Of a stretch of 64,000 nucleotides of DNA, positions 44,601 to 50,765 are shown one piece after another. Every line of letters begins with the position of its first letter. Position 1 is the stretch's first letter. Source of the DNA: Isochrysis galbana (taxonomy: Eukaryota; Haptophyta; Isochrysidales; Isochrysidaceae); the NCBI GenBank assembly GCA_018136815.1, contig CM030935.1, positions 3,794,299-3,858,298 of the forward strand, read 5' to 3'. The translations under genes were made by a program, and so were the position numbers. The notes under the pieces were generated by a model, which was not told the DNA's origin, searched no databases, and saw nothing but the letters and a program-made list of their open reading frames with translations.

Positions 44601-45330
44601 ATCGACGGAATGCGCGTTGTACAACGGAGGGCATATTGGCGAATACCCCTCCGTCAACGAACGATTCCTCAAACGAGCTAGTCGGTATCGGTTGCCAACC
44701 CAATCGGGTTGGCGCAACCATCGTAGGCGGAGCGAGCCAACGGCGAGCAGCGAGCGTGTAGGCCACCGTCCATCCGGAGGGGCTAACCTCGCTGGCACGG
44801 CCAAGGCAGCTTAACGGCGAGTTTCGAGGGAACAAATCGGCCAGTCCATCCAGGATTTGACTGGCGACAGCAGACGGGTCGGCAGCGACGCGGCTCAAGG
44901 CAAGAGTTAGCGTTGAGCGCTCGTAATCGAGAGCATTGAACGAATGATTCGAAGACGACGAGAGCGACGAAGGAGGTAGCGAACGAACGGCGAGAGAGAA
45001 CGGGACTCCCGGAGTCGAATCGTCCCCACCACATATGAGCAGATGAGGGTGACTCCGGATAGATTGAACGACTGAAACGAAAACGCGAACTTCGGGAACG
45101 ACGGCATCGCAACCTAGGGTAGCATCCCCAGGTTGGAACGACAACAAGAAGGCTTTGCTCAGCCGCCCGAGGGACGGCGAGCTCGTAGATCGGAGAGGCG
45201 AAACATTAGAGGTACGAAATGAAACGCGAACGGGAGTGACAGAAGTATCGAGAAGCGAAAGGGGTGGCGGTCCAGGCCGCCGAGGAATCGAGAAGTCAAC
45301 AAAGCATATGGCGGCGGCCTCGCCTATTCC
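38521..45330 (-). CDS. pol: Chromovirus pol polyprotein with N-terminal DNA methyltransferase
   Basis: The frame is open from the codon after the gag UAG (45330) to 38521, with no ATG in its first 200 or so codons. Numbered from 45147 as residue 1: an unassigned segment (1-330); a phage-type C5 methyltransferase (334-521); a Pro/Ser linker; a retropepsin-like region with DTEAG at 821 and LLLGNDF about 80 residues later; reverse transcriptase with YLDD at 1367-1370; RNase H at about 1525-1620 (KTDAAS...EVELLA...IDHQAL); an integrase HHCC zinc motif at about 1810-1855; and the DDE core with FCDVV near 39503, SDSGSN near 39300 and GLVERAQ near 39190. A GPY motif (YSGPYRI) and the start of a chromodomain follow. 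All catalytic motifs except the atypical protease look intact. The product would be a cytoplasmic capsid polyprotein expressed by readthrough. Confidence 0.93.
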   Translation of the reverse strand, partial: GIGEAAAICFVDFSIPRRPGPPPLSLLDTSVTPVRVSFRTSNVSPLRSTSSPSLGRLSKAFLLSFQPGDATLGCDAVVPEVRVFVSVVQSIRSHPHLLICGGDDSTPGVPFSLAVRSLPPSSLSSSSNHSFNALDYERSTLTLALSRVAADPSAVASQILDGLADLFPRNSPLSCLGRASEVSPSGWTVAYTLAARRWLAPPTMVAPTRLGWQPIPTSSFEESFVDGGVFANMPSVVQRAFRRLFRSQPALFSSESLPAQTARTLAAASPSIPVTRNPVYVSAVVPLCQFSVCLTLVPAAEDLLIHLARTRPSLKEGETLSYVIDLAFQRAAAHGAAHVMPKDIAEAAQLVLRPSRSPESPAQVLPIHFDEICVTLRDVRRDVEAVQTDGISPPRVLIIGETSGVVSSMFLLAGADVATCDLFPSEVDYVPHFDGDADLVQDLGWDLIIANPPCTYLSNAGLRWIHSNPQRMSDTISAVAQFRRRLNARAPFLAVENPKMHHYAKSLLGGLEATQYVHPWQHGTGHTKATGLYLSPSLPPLVPTCIVLGRQHAMANLPMSPHRGSMRSRTYVGIAGAMAMQWMPVVLDYCRRTPTRPAASAASLLSQARDLQSSRLAAQAGSNSEPSNVSSVAAIDREWRPWLGSPRSSLLPVRPARMIRKVRNRWRVWTAVRGAHGSISYAWLPLSPSLASALDAEVRLHSPAVEEEPLPILTPSPSPSSSSPFVPMPPLLETCASVSFPDTLTPEGWHAALRLTWSGQERLALLPTPPSRLGLGALPDLHPPLPPLDRPARRSVAEVIADHKQRHAAFVPSGFTPVLNQPAVVASVTREVPARLVSDTPPSLYPRHCLYVRDLIVCRQSATGPTRYIVDSALAVNKTLADTEAGPSVVTTELLAALPRDACVLIEHASDRPAVVGPDGNPLRTRGYATLVFSLSGVEFRHRFLVVEGAPMLLLGNDFLEAYAACIELSPDAKRDGRLTLVVNDRRVPSLVSTRPRISSAPLVAMISADSPQADDSPLVPIADDLSSCQAHGESPPAMPSSIPLPPLDPELEPPPRFDFTRSPPSSPSPSFAAVDVEPLFAKGSPSSAASLKEFALYTRQPITIPARSKGTFSVRLPLEVIENYPDSAILVDRLPPRDGLDSPPMVATSVETPTPEGEVLITVWNLAPRPVTLPAYSPVASAHIEYKLHEARSTAAGDGDDPESSLTEAQRALLDAITIDPDKQLSPSQKQRVRCLLARHIDAFALDPKNPRHTHVMEVELPLLPGATAHRHAPSKMGDEGRAIVDKHVAEMEAAGIIRKSNSPWASRVVLVGKKDGSVRFCVDYRDTNSKLRISDSPLPLTVEAIDRLSRGQGSRDSLFLCLLDLASGFWCLPIKEEDKPITAFCTHRQKYEFNYLPFGVQSGPSYMCRLMDAVLQGLAWEICMPYLDDIGIWSTGTGSTLEERIDASFEQMLHRLDLVLERLRWAGLSCKASKCILFAIKGEYLGHVVSRRGLEMDPKKVEAVRSIDPRHINSLEKVRSFLGLCSYYRRFIKGFAHVAAPLTDLTRTGVYVATVSQSPECQTAIRRLIELITSAPVLAAPRHDKEFIVKTDAASTLGIGGILSQVDDHGHEHVVAYYGRRLTAAERHWTTTEVELLAALESIRTWRPYLWGRHFRLVIDHQALRWLHTMKDTVQGGPASRLMRWALKLSEYRFTVEHKPGANHKDADGVSRLVAADDETSETSAPKQGGGQLLAAVVPNSRSTTASDGQPPAVAASRSRTTTASSLQADERSSRLSSTTRDSINISYLDVGTPNAEALKEAQAEDPDCHDLIRFLSSSPHNPDLDHRRLRWLSRESSRCLLRSGLLYRRVPTRDGEKLCLYVPKTMRRAYLEAFHDHLCHLGDNRMARLLRDRYFWPGMNADVCEHVRQCHECTLAKPPFRHLADPKGPQVGAYPFDIVFCDVVSMAPTHDFIKGSRGFDKLLVFVDSLTRWIEAAPHNGDPSSADALHAFMSYVVSRHGVPRQLRSDSGSNLASQLTSIILERTGTDLRPSTPHHHESVGLVERAQQTLINMARATDEGGGHWVDHLPFFLMSMRASANRITRMSPAALLYGRELRLPAQLSDPPDTGPPPELPQEIRSYAWKVHCRLKAAWAAAYDATLESQADALADTLRTHSPPIQFAPGDRVVRKIPGHRNKLLYHYSGPYRIAEALGAGRYRLRDQENRLLSGEVHVTNLRPYYTLTDEDPVQRDEYLVDSLLDRKVEAIQGSISSNGVATRKLRPHGSR
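43585..44148 (-). other. Phage-type DNA cytosine-5 methyltransferase domain inside pol
   Basis: Pol residues 334-521. The order matches the bacteriophage Dcm-like family: an SAM-binding strand RVLIIGETSGVVSSMF with a following CDLFPSE; the motif IV loop ANPPCTYLSNAG with the presumed nucleophile Cys393; motif VI VENPKMHHYAK (Glu435); HPWQHGTGHTKATGLYL; and the C-terminal signature RSRTYVGIAGAMAMQW. All key residues seen in active relatives are present, and no stop or frameshift interrupts it. It is not DNMT1/3-like. Self-methylation of element DNA is the obvious hypothesis; target specificity cannot be read from the sequence. Confidence 0.85.
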
Positions 45331-45333
45331 CTA
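45331..45333 (-). other. Single in-frame UAG between gag and pol
   Basis: Gag (47832 frame) and pol (45147 frame) are in the same frame. The only stop between them is UAG at 45333-45331, followed by GGA AUA GGC, then 61 sense codons into the listed pol frame. The next base is G, as at the readthrough UAG of some gammaretroviruses. Confidence 0.85.
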
Positions 45334-47832
45334 ACGGCGGTTGCGGCCGAGGACGACGAGACGACGAAGGTAGGCGCGGTGGGCGTCGGGAATCTCCGGC
45401 TCGCCCTCGCAAAGGAAGCGGATGAACGGTTGACAATAGTACGGCGAATGGGCGCCATCGCCTGTCCCATATCGCCAATTGTCGGGGTGGTCGGGGCGAG
45501 CCGTATCGTGATCGGGAGGAGCGGGGCGGAAGGCACAATACGCACAGCCGGTGGCTGTGGTCCATACGCCGCCCTCAGACGTGGGGCGCTGCGTGCGAGG
45601 CACCTTCATGGACGCGTCGGTCGGACGGGCCCTAGCGAATGAAGTAGCCAAATCAGCGTGTCCACAATAGCGTGACATCGGGTCGAAGTCAACCTTGGCG
45701 TTACGCCAAGATTCCAAATCCCATTTGGCGCCCTCGGGATGGCCGAGGTTGTCCGATGGCGGCGCGCAGCGGCGGCTCTTTTGCGATGGCGGTGCGTCGA
45801 GAGGTGGGAGTCCACCCTCCAACTTGGGAGGCGGCTCCCGGGTGTGGTCGGTGCGTCCCTGGTGGGACCGATCTCCATTGCGATGATTTCGAGCTTCGGA
45901 GCCGCGGCCGCTTCCGGAGTTAGCGGCCGAAGGTTTGTCGCTCTTGTCCGGAGCCGGCTTCGAGGATCCCAGGCGGTCCTTAACCATCCGAACGACATCG
46001 TCGATGTGGGCGATCGTGAGCGGACCATCCACCTGCTTGCTGCTCCGCGAAGCCTCAGCACGTGCCTGCTCCGCTGGAGCCAGCACCATGCGCGCGATCG
46101 AGATGCAAGAGAGCGAGTGATGCGGCGCGTCTCCTGCGGCGACCGCCTCAATACCACGCTTCCACGCCTTGAGGAACTCGAACGAGTTCTCCGCTCCCCG
46201 TGCACGGTCGCTTTCGTCGGCCTTGACGCAGGCGTCGAATCTCTCGTTGATTTCGTGCGTGAAGGCAGGGAACTTGAAGACGTTAGCGGCTGTCACCGTC
46301 GGATCGTTCATCTTGCGAACAAAGGCGTCGGTCACACGAGTGGCAAGAGTCACCAAGTCCTCGCCTTCCGAGCGCGTGGTGCACCGGTCCCATTCCGCGG
46401 ACGCAGTCTCTTTGGCGAAACCTTTTGCCCCAGCAGCGAATGACTGGTCGCACTTAGCGATCAGTACGTCAGCATGCAGGCAAGGGTTAGCGCAAAGGAC
46501 CGAGTCCCTCACCGCATCGAGGACATAGGCCATGATGCGAGGGTGGCCTTTCTTTGGATCGCGAGCGGCAAGGAGGAGGCCATTGAGAGCGTCCTGCCAG
46601 TCCACGCCCGAGGTGAGCGAGCCCTCGAGTGCGCGGATCAGTTGCATGCGGAATCCATCCCAGGAAGCAGCCGCCTTGTTCGGGTCGGTAGAGCGAAGGT
46701 CGGCGGGGAAGCGCAGCGACTGGAGGCTCTCAAGACTAGACTTAGCATCGCGAGTGCCGCCCTTAGTGCGGACGAACGTACGAGCGCGTACCCATTTCGT
46801 AAGGGTGCGAGTTGTGTAAATGATGCGAGCGTGCCAGGACTCACCCGAGGGGACCTCCCGAGCCGCCATCACCTGGTATTCGAGTGGGGCATTAGCGGAT
46901 TCGGAGTAGGCTTTGCCGTGGCGCCCATAGTGACGTAGCCATTGTTCAAGAATGTCCGGCTCATCAGACAGGGCTGGGTCCGCGGGAGGAGCGGCGTGGC
47001 GCTTAGCGTGACGGCGACTCTCCCGGTTACTGTGCTGGCCTGACTTGGACTTAGAAGCGTGGGGGCGGAGAGATCGGCGAGGATTAGAATGCAAACCTTC
47101 GGGGGCCATCATAGACGGCCGTCCCTCCTTAGTATGATAACCTTTGCCTGAGGTAGCATAGTGGCTACCCTTGGCGCGGCGAGGCTTGCGGCGCGAGTCC
47201 GTAGATTCGGATGATCCGTCGGAATCCGAATCGCTGGTCGACGAGTAGTTGGACGAACGCGGGCTGGAGACCGGAGATGAGGACTGGGAGGACGATGAAG
47301 ATGGGGAGCTATAGCGGCGGCGGCGGCGGGTCTTCTTCTTGTCCTTATGAGGCTTTTTAGATTTCGATGAGGAACGAGGGAGCGGCGGTGGCGGAGGCAA
47401 AACAACTTCGCCGCCATCATTGGATGGAGGTGGAGGCGGGCTGGCTTCCTGGACTGGAGCAGGAGGGAGTCGGCCCCGTTCGATCGCGCTGGTGACCGCG
47501 GCGAGCTGCTGTGAGAATTGTGCGGCCATAGCCTGCATGAGCTCGATGTAGCGCAGCTCGACGGGGTTGAGCCCCGGTGAAGCCGAAGAAGTTGGCGGCG
47601 GGACCGTAGCAGACGGTGGAGAAGGAGAGAGATGAAGAAGGGAGTCGGGCAGCAGGCCCGGGGCCTCTCCACAACGAGACGGCTGGCTTGGCGCGACCGA
47701 GGCGACCGAGAGGCGTTCGAGCGAGGGATGGTAGGGCTCATAGGCGGCCTCCGAGTCCGATGGCAGGGGTGGCGGTGCCTCGAGGCATGCGCGGGACGAG
47801 TGGAGGGACCCCCCCCAGAGGATTATCCTCAT
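45331..47832 (-). CDS. gag: Chromovirus gag, main segment
   Basis: An 833-codon frame ending at the UAG. A Pro/Ser-rich N-terminal part has an SR/RRR-rich basic patch (about 47150-47350). Next is an acidic-basic helical capsid-like region (PDILEQWLRHYGRHGKAY ... WDGFRMQLIRALEGSL ... FEFLKAWKRGIEAVAAGD). The C-terminus is rich in Cys and His (YCGHAD, CAYC, DHDTARPDHPDNW, YYCQPF) in place of a standard CCHC knuckle. The frame's upstream start is artificial: the reading probably continues from the LTR-encoded segment through a one-base shift at the C8 run, 47809-47816. Confidence 0.8.
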   Translation of the reverse strand: MRIILWGGSLHSSRACLEAPPPLPSDSEAAYEPYHPSLERLSVASVAPSQPSRCGEAPGLLPDSLLHLSPSPPSATVPPPTSSASPGLNPVELRYIELMQAMAAQFSQQLAAVTSAIERGRLPPAPVQEASPPPPPSNDGGEVVLPPPPPLPRSSSKSKKPHKDKKKTRRRRRYSSPSSSSSQSSSPVSSPRSSNYSSTSDSDSDGSSESTDSRRKPRRAKGSHYATSGKGYHTKEGRPSMMAPEGLHSNPRRSLRPHASKSKSGQHSNRESRRHAKRHAAPPADPALSDEPDILEQWLRHYGRHGKAYSESANAPLEYQVMAAREVPSGESWHARIIYTTRTLTKWVRARTFVRTKGGTRDAKSSLESLQSLRFPADLRSTDPNKAAASWDGFRMQLIRALEGSLTSGVDWQDALNGLLLAARDPKKGHPRIMAYVLDAVRDSVLCANPCLHADVLIAKCDQSFAAGAKGFAKETASAEWDRCTTRSEGEDLVTLATRVTDAFVRKMNDPTVTAANVFKFPAFTHEINERFDACVKADESDRARGAENSFEFLKAWKRGIEAVAAGDAPHHSLSCISIARMVLAPAEQARAEASRSSKQVDGPLTIAHIDDVVRMVKDRLGSSKPAPDKSDKPSAANSGSGRGSEARNHRNGDRSHQGRTDHTREPPPKLEGGLPPLDAPPSQKSRRCAPPSDNLGHPEGAKWDLESWRNAKVDFDPMSRYCGHADLATSFARARPTDASMKVPRTQRPTSEGGVWTTATGCAYCAFRPAPPDHDTARPDHPDNWRYGTGDGAHSPYYCQPFIRFLCEGEPEIPDAHRAYLRRLVVLGRNRR

Positions 47833-48484
47833 CCTGGAAAGACTCGGGCTTGGACCCGTCTCCGACGGACTCCGGCGGTGAAGGCGGAGATGATGGCGGA
47901 GGCACCGCAGAGAGATCAGGAGGAGAGGCGAGGGAGGGCATCACCTCCCCCTGTGAAGGTGGTGGTGGATGACCGTCCGGAGAGGAGAAAGGGGGCAGGG
48001 CAGGCATGATGCCCGACTCTGCAGAGGTGGGGGTAACCCCCATTGAGACGTCCAGCGCGGGACGCACCGGATAGGATTCTACACCTGACGAATTGGGCTG
48101 GCCCATAGGGCCTGAGGGCAATGAGGAAGGATGCATGCCGGCGGCAGGCGCGGCGGAGGAGACGACTTCAGAGGTGCTGACGGGCTGAAGCCCGTCAGCA
48201 GAGGAAGGCGGGCAGGCGGGCTTGAGCGAGGGCGAGGACGGCGGCGAAAGCGACATGGAACGAGCGGCGAAAGGCGAGGGTGAGTGTGAGGAGGGCTGTG
48301 GTGGCAGGGGCTGGCGAGGTGAGGAGGGATTGTAAGGTCTGAGTGTTACGAGAGCGAGAGCGACGAGAGCGAGAGCGACGACGGATGACGACTGACGACA
48401 GGACGACGGACAACGACACCCAGGAAAACACCCCGACTCTCGCCCCACGACTTTCTCACATAACTCGACTGAAATCAAACCCAA
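47738..48484 (-). CDS. LTR-encoded gag leader segment, frameshifted at a G8 run
   Basis: A 248-codon minus frame starts inside the 5' LTR, carries MSLSPPSSPSLKPACPPSS (also present in the solo LTR pieces), crosses the LTR border at 48086 and runs to 47738. At the G8 run (C8 on plus, 47809-47816) the neighbouring frame becomes the main gag frame, so a one-base change would fuse the two. Whether the LTR part is translated is uncertain. Confidence 0.5.
   Translation of the reverse strand: MGLISVELCEKVVGRESGCFPGCRCPSSCRQSSSVVALALVALALVTLRPYNPSSPRQPLPPQPSSHSPSPFAARSMSLSPPSSPSLKPACPPSSADGLQPVSTSEVVSSAAPAAGMHPSSLPSGPMGQPNSSGVESYPVRPALDVSMGVTPTSAESGIMPALPPFSSPDGHPPPPSQGEVMPSLASPPDLSAVPPPSSPPSPPESVGDGSKPESFQDEDNPLGGVPPLVPRMPRGTATPAIGLGGRL
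48075..48085 (-). promoter_or_regulatory. Putative primer-binding position, non-canonical
   Basis: The first bases after the 5' LTR read GGTGTAGAATC on the element strand, with no TGG complementary to a tRNA CCA end. The exact 11-nt complement occurs in the same transcript at 37558-37548. A self-priming or long-range pairing role is possible; chance cannot be excluded. Confidence 0.3.
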
Positions 48485-48933
48485 ACACTCCGATCAGACA
48501 ACAACGGACGACGATCAAAGGGCGATCTGTCGGCGATCTTGTCTGGAACGGGAATCGCACCATAACGGAATCGAGGGGCAATCTTGCTACGCAGGATTCC
48601 AAGAGACCTACCAAATAAGACGAAAGGAGTGCGATGTGCCTAAGGGGGAGATGCGAAGAGGTCGCAAATTAAACCTGATTGCCCCCAGAAGCAGATAAAG
48701 AACCGCAGGGGAGATAGCAAATTAAACCTATCTGCGAGGCGCCTGGGAGGAAGAAAGGTAGGGAAACTTCCCTTCTCTTTCGAGAGAAAGAGAGAGGGCG
48801 CTCCACAACCCACGATCCCATGCATCCAAGCGAAGCTTTTGACCGAGAACGAGAACGAGAGAATTATAACGATAAATACCGAACGACGAAGAGAAGAGCG
48901 AAGCCTAACGAGTGTCGATTCGCGAATGCGACA
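48086..48933 (-). repeat. 5' LTR of the chromovirus
   Basis: 848 bp, TG...CA. It is followed at 48934-48938 by CTGTA, matching the base pairs before the 3' LTR. It encodes the start of the gag leader in its gag-proximal half. Confidence 0.93.
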
Positions 48934-48943
48934 CTGTAGACTG

Positions 48944-49115
48944 TAGGGCGGTCAAACAGTGTTATTTTATTAGGGGTAAAAAATGACCATCTCAGAATTG
49001 AGGAAATTTGAGGATTATTTTCGGTAGAAAGTTCCCAATACACCCAACTAGCACATATCCGGGGCCCATTAGGACCCGGACCCCCCCCCTTGGGCCCCCA
49101 CAACAAAACGTAATC
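48944..49115 (+). mobile_element. TIR element end (TAGGGCGGTCAAACA)
   Basis: Begins TAGGGCGGTCAAACAG and matches the reverse complement of 9046-9212 through the GTAGAAAGTTCCCAATACAC and CAACAAAACGTAATCG segments. The other end of this copy is not visible, so it is a truncated relative of the 8328-9212 element. Confidence 0.75.
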
Positions 49116-49267
49116 GTAATCAAACCTCCCCCCGGCGCCCCTCCCCCTCCTCCCGGTGCTCCTCATCCCCATCCTCCCCCCGCACCCGCCATCCCGCGCC
49201 CCCCCACCCATCCGCCTCCTTCCCCCCTCTCAACCCGCTCACGACCCCCTTCTTCCCCCGGGCCACC

Positions 49268-49390
49268 TCGAGTTTGCGCGGGGGGAAACTCGAGTCTCGA
49301 GACTCGAGTTCTCACCGCGAGTTCGCGCGGGGGGAAACTCGAGTTCCACCTCGAGTCTCGAGACTCGAGTCTCAAGACTCGAGGCAGGAT
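49268..49390. repeat. Two XhoI-type palindromes in a direct repeat
   Basis: CTCGAGTCTCGAGACTCGAG, a perfect 20-bp palindrome, occurs at 49289-49308 and 49350-49369. Each is preceded by CGCGGGGGGAAACTCGAGT. A CT microsatellite follows at about 49475-49501. Confidence 0.85.
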
Positions 49391-49475
49391 TCGCGAGGGC
49401 AACGGATTTTATTCCGTAAGTCCGAGCCGGAGTCCGAATTGTGTTTTGACCCTCGAGCCCTCGTCCTCTCGCTCC

Positions 49476-49501
<26 letters not shown>

Positions 49502-49507
<6 letters not shown>

Positions 49508-50565
49508 TCTGGTGGGCACTCCTGATTCTGCTCACCAGAGGGGGTCCGTTTAACGTATGTTTCCGGCCTGTTACTGTCAGTGTTTGAGTGCAGAGTGTTG
49601 ATTTGTGTGTTTTAGCCACTGTATCGCCTGTTGGCTGTTGGTGACCTGCAGCCCCCTGAGTACTCCCAAGCCCCGAGTCTTCCGAGTCATCCTTTTGAGT
49701 CTACGAGTCCCTACGAGTCCCAGTCAAGCGGTATCTGCTCGCCGCGCCCTTTTCTACGTCCTCCGTCCCTCCGATCTCCGATTCGCGTTCCGTGCCACTC
49801 TCCCGTCCATTTCACATGCCCGTCATTTGCCCTCCCCGTTCTCCCGATGAGCTCGTTCCGGGCTCACCGGATGAACCGTGCGCCGCGCTAGCCGCCGGTG
49901 CGCCTTCGCGACTCGTTTCCAAAGAGGAAACGAGCTTCGCTCCGACAGGGCGTAACCCTTGAGCAGTGACCCGTAAGGCGATTTTTTTCAAAATAAAATG
50001 TACAGGAAGACGAGAGGGAGGGCAGGCGCCGGGAGCAGCATGGCTCGGCTCGGGTGGACATCGCGGCAGGGGATCATGGAGTACTCGGAGCTCCGTCTCC
50101 GCGACGTCAGTCCACGCTAGTACGGTTCACCACCTTACTTAGGGAGAGGCCTTACCCAGCCTAACGCCCACAACTCCGTGCGCACCAGTATGGCTACCCA
50201 AGGGAGAAAACCTAAACTCAAGAAGCAAGAAGCCGCTAGAATTAAGTGTTTTCATCGAAGACGAAGAAGTCAGACTAAATATGAGCGGCAACTTTAGCCG
50301 CGTAGCGAAGGCACTCGATCTAGCCGAGAGGCTCGCCTAACTAACATAATCATAATAAGGCGTTCCGCTCTGAACGACCCTTTAGAGGCGTAACTGTTGC
50401 GCACCCAAAAGTAACCCGACAGAATCAAGGAAACCGCGACACACCCGGAATAAACAGGCCACCCGGGGGCACAGGAGGAAGACGAGGACACACCGCTGGG
50501 GGCAAGTGCACCCCGCTCAACCCAACCTTCCACAACCACAACGACCTGAGCCCCTAAGTAGAGCA
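49502..50565. other. Intergenic, possibly degenerate LTR-type sequence
   Basis: No coherent coding frame. The stretch 49660-49900 has short Ser/Pro-rich frames resembling the LTR leaders but no matching termini. 50000-50560 carries nothing I can assign; 50574-50690 is a diverged copy of the 29725-29850 repeat end. Confidence 0.35.
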
Positions 50566-50765
50566 CAAGGGGAGTTGCCGCAAGGCGGGTAGTGAGGGAG
50601 CGGATGGGAGAAGGGCATGGATACGTGAAATAGATTCCGTGAAATAGATTCAATGCCGCGTGTGAGGCGAGAATGTTAAATGTTTTTTCCCTTCCCCCCT
50701 AGGCCTCCAGTCTGACAGGAAGGAGCCTGAGGGCACGCCCTCCATCTCACCCAACCCATCGTGTG

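Larger units (their letters stand above)
36203..48933 (-). mobile_element. Near-complete 12.7-kb Ty3/gypsy chromovirus encoding a DNA cytosine methyltransferase
   Basis: The element reads on the minus strand. LTRs lie at 48086-48933 (5', 848 bp) and 36203-37029 (3', 827 bp); each starts TGTCGCATTC and ends AATTCGTCA. A perfect 5-bp target duplication CTGTA flanks it (36198-36202 and 48934-48938). A GCAGGGGGG polypurine tract (37030-37038) precedes the 3' LTR. Internal order is gag, in-frame UAG, then methyltransferase, protease, RT, RNase H, integrase, GPY-type motif and chromodomain. The length is large for a chromovirus; the excess is the N-terminal pol extension with the methyltransferase and a long 3' region. 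It inserted next to a TAGGGCGGTCAAACA end at 48944. Confidence 0.95.
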
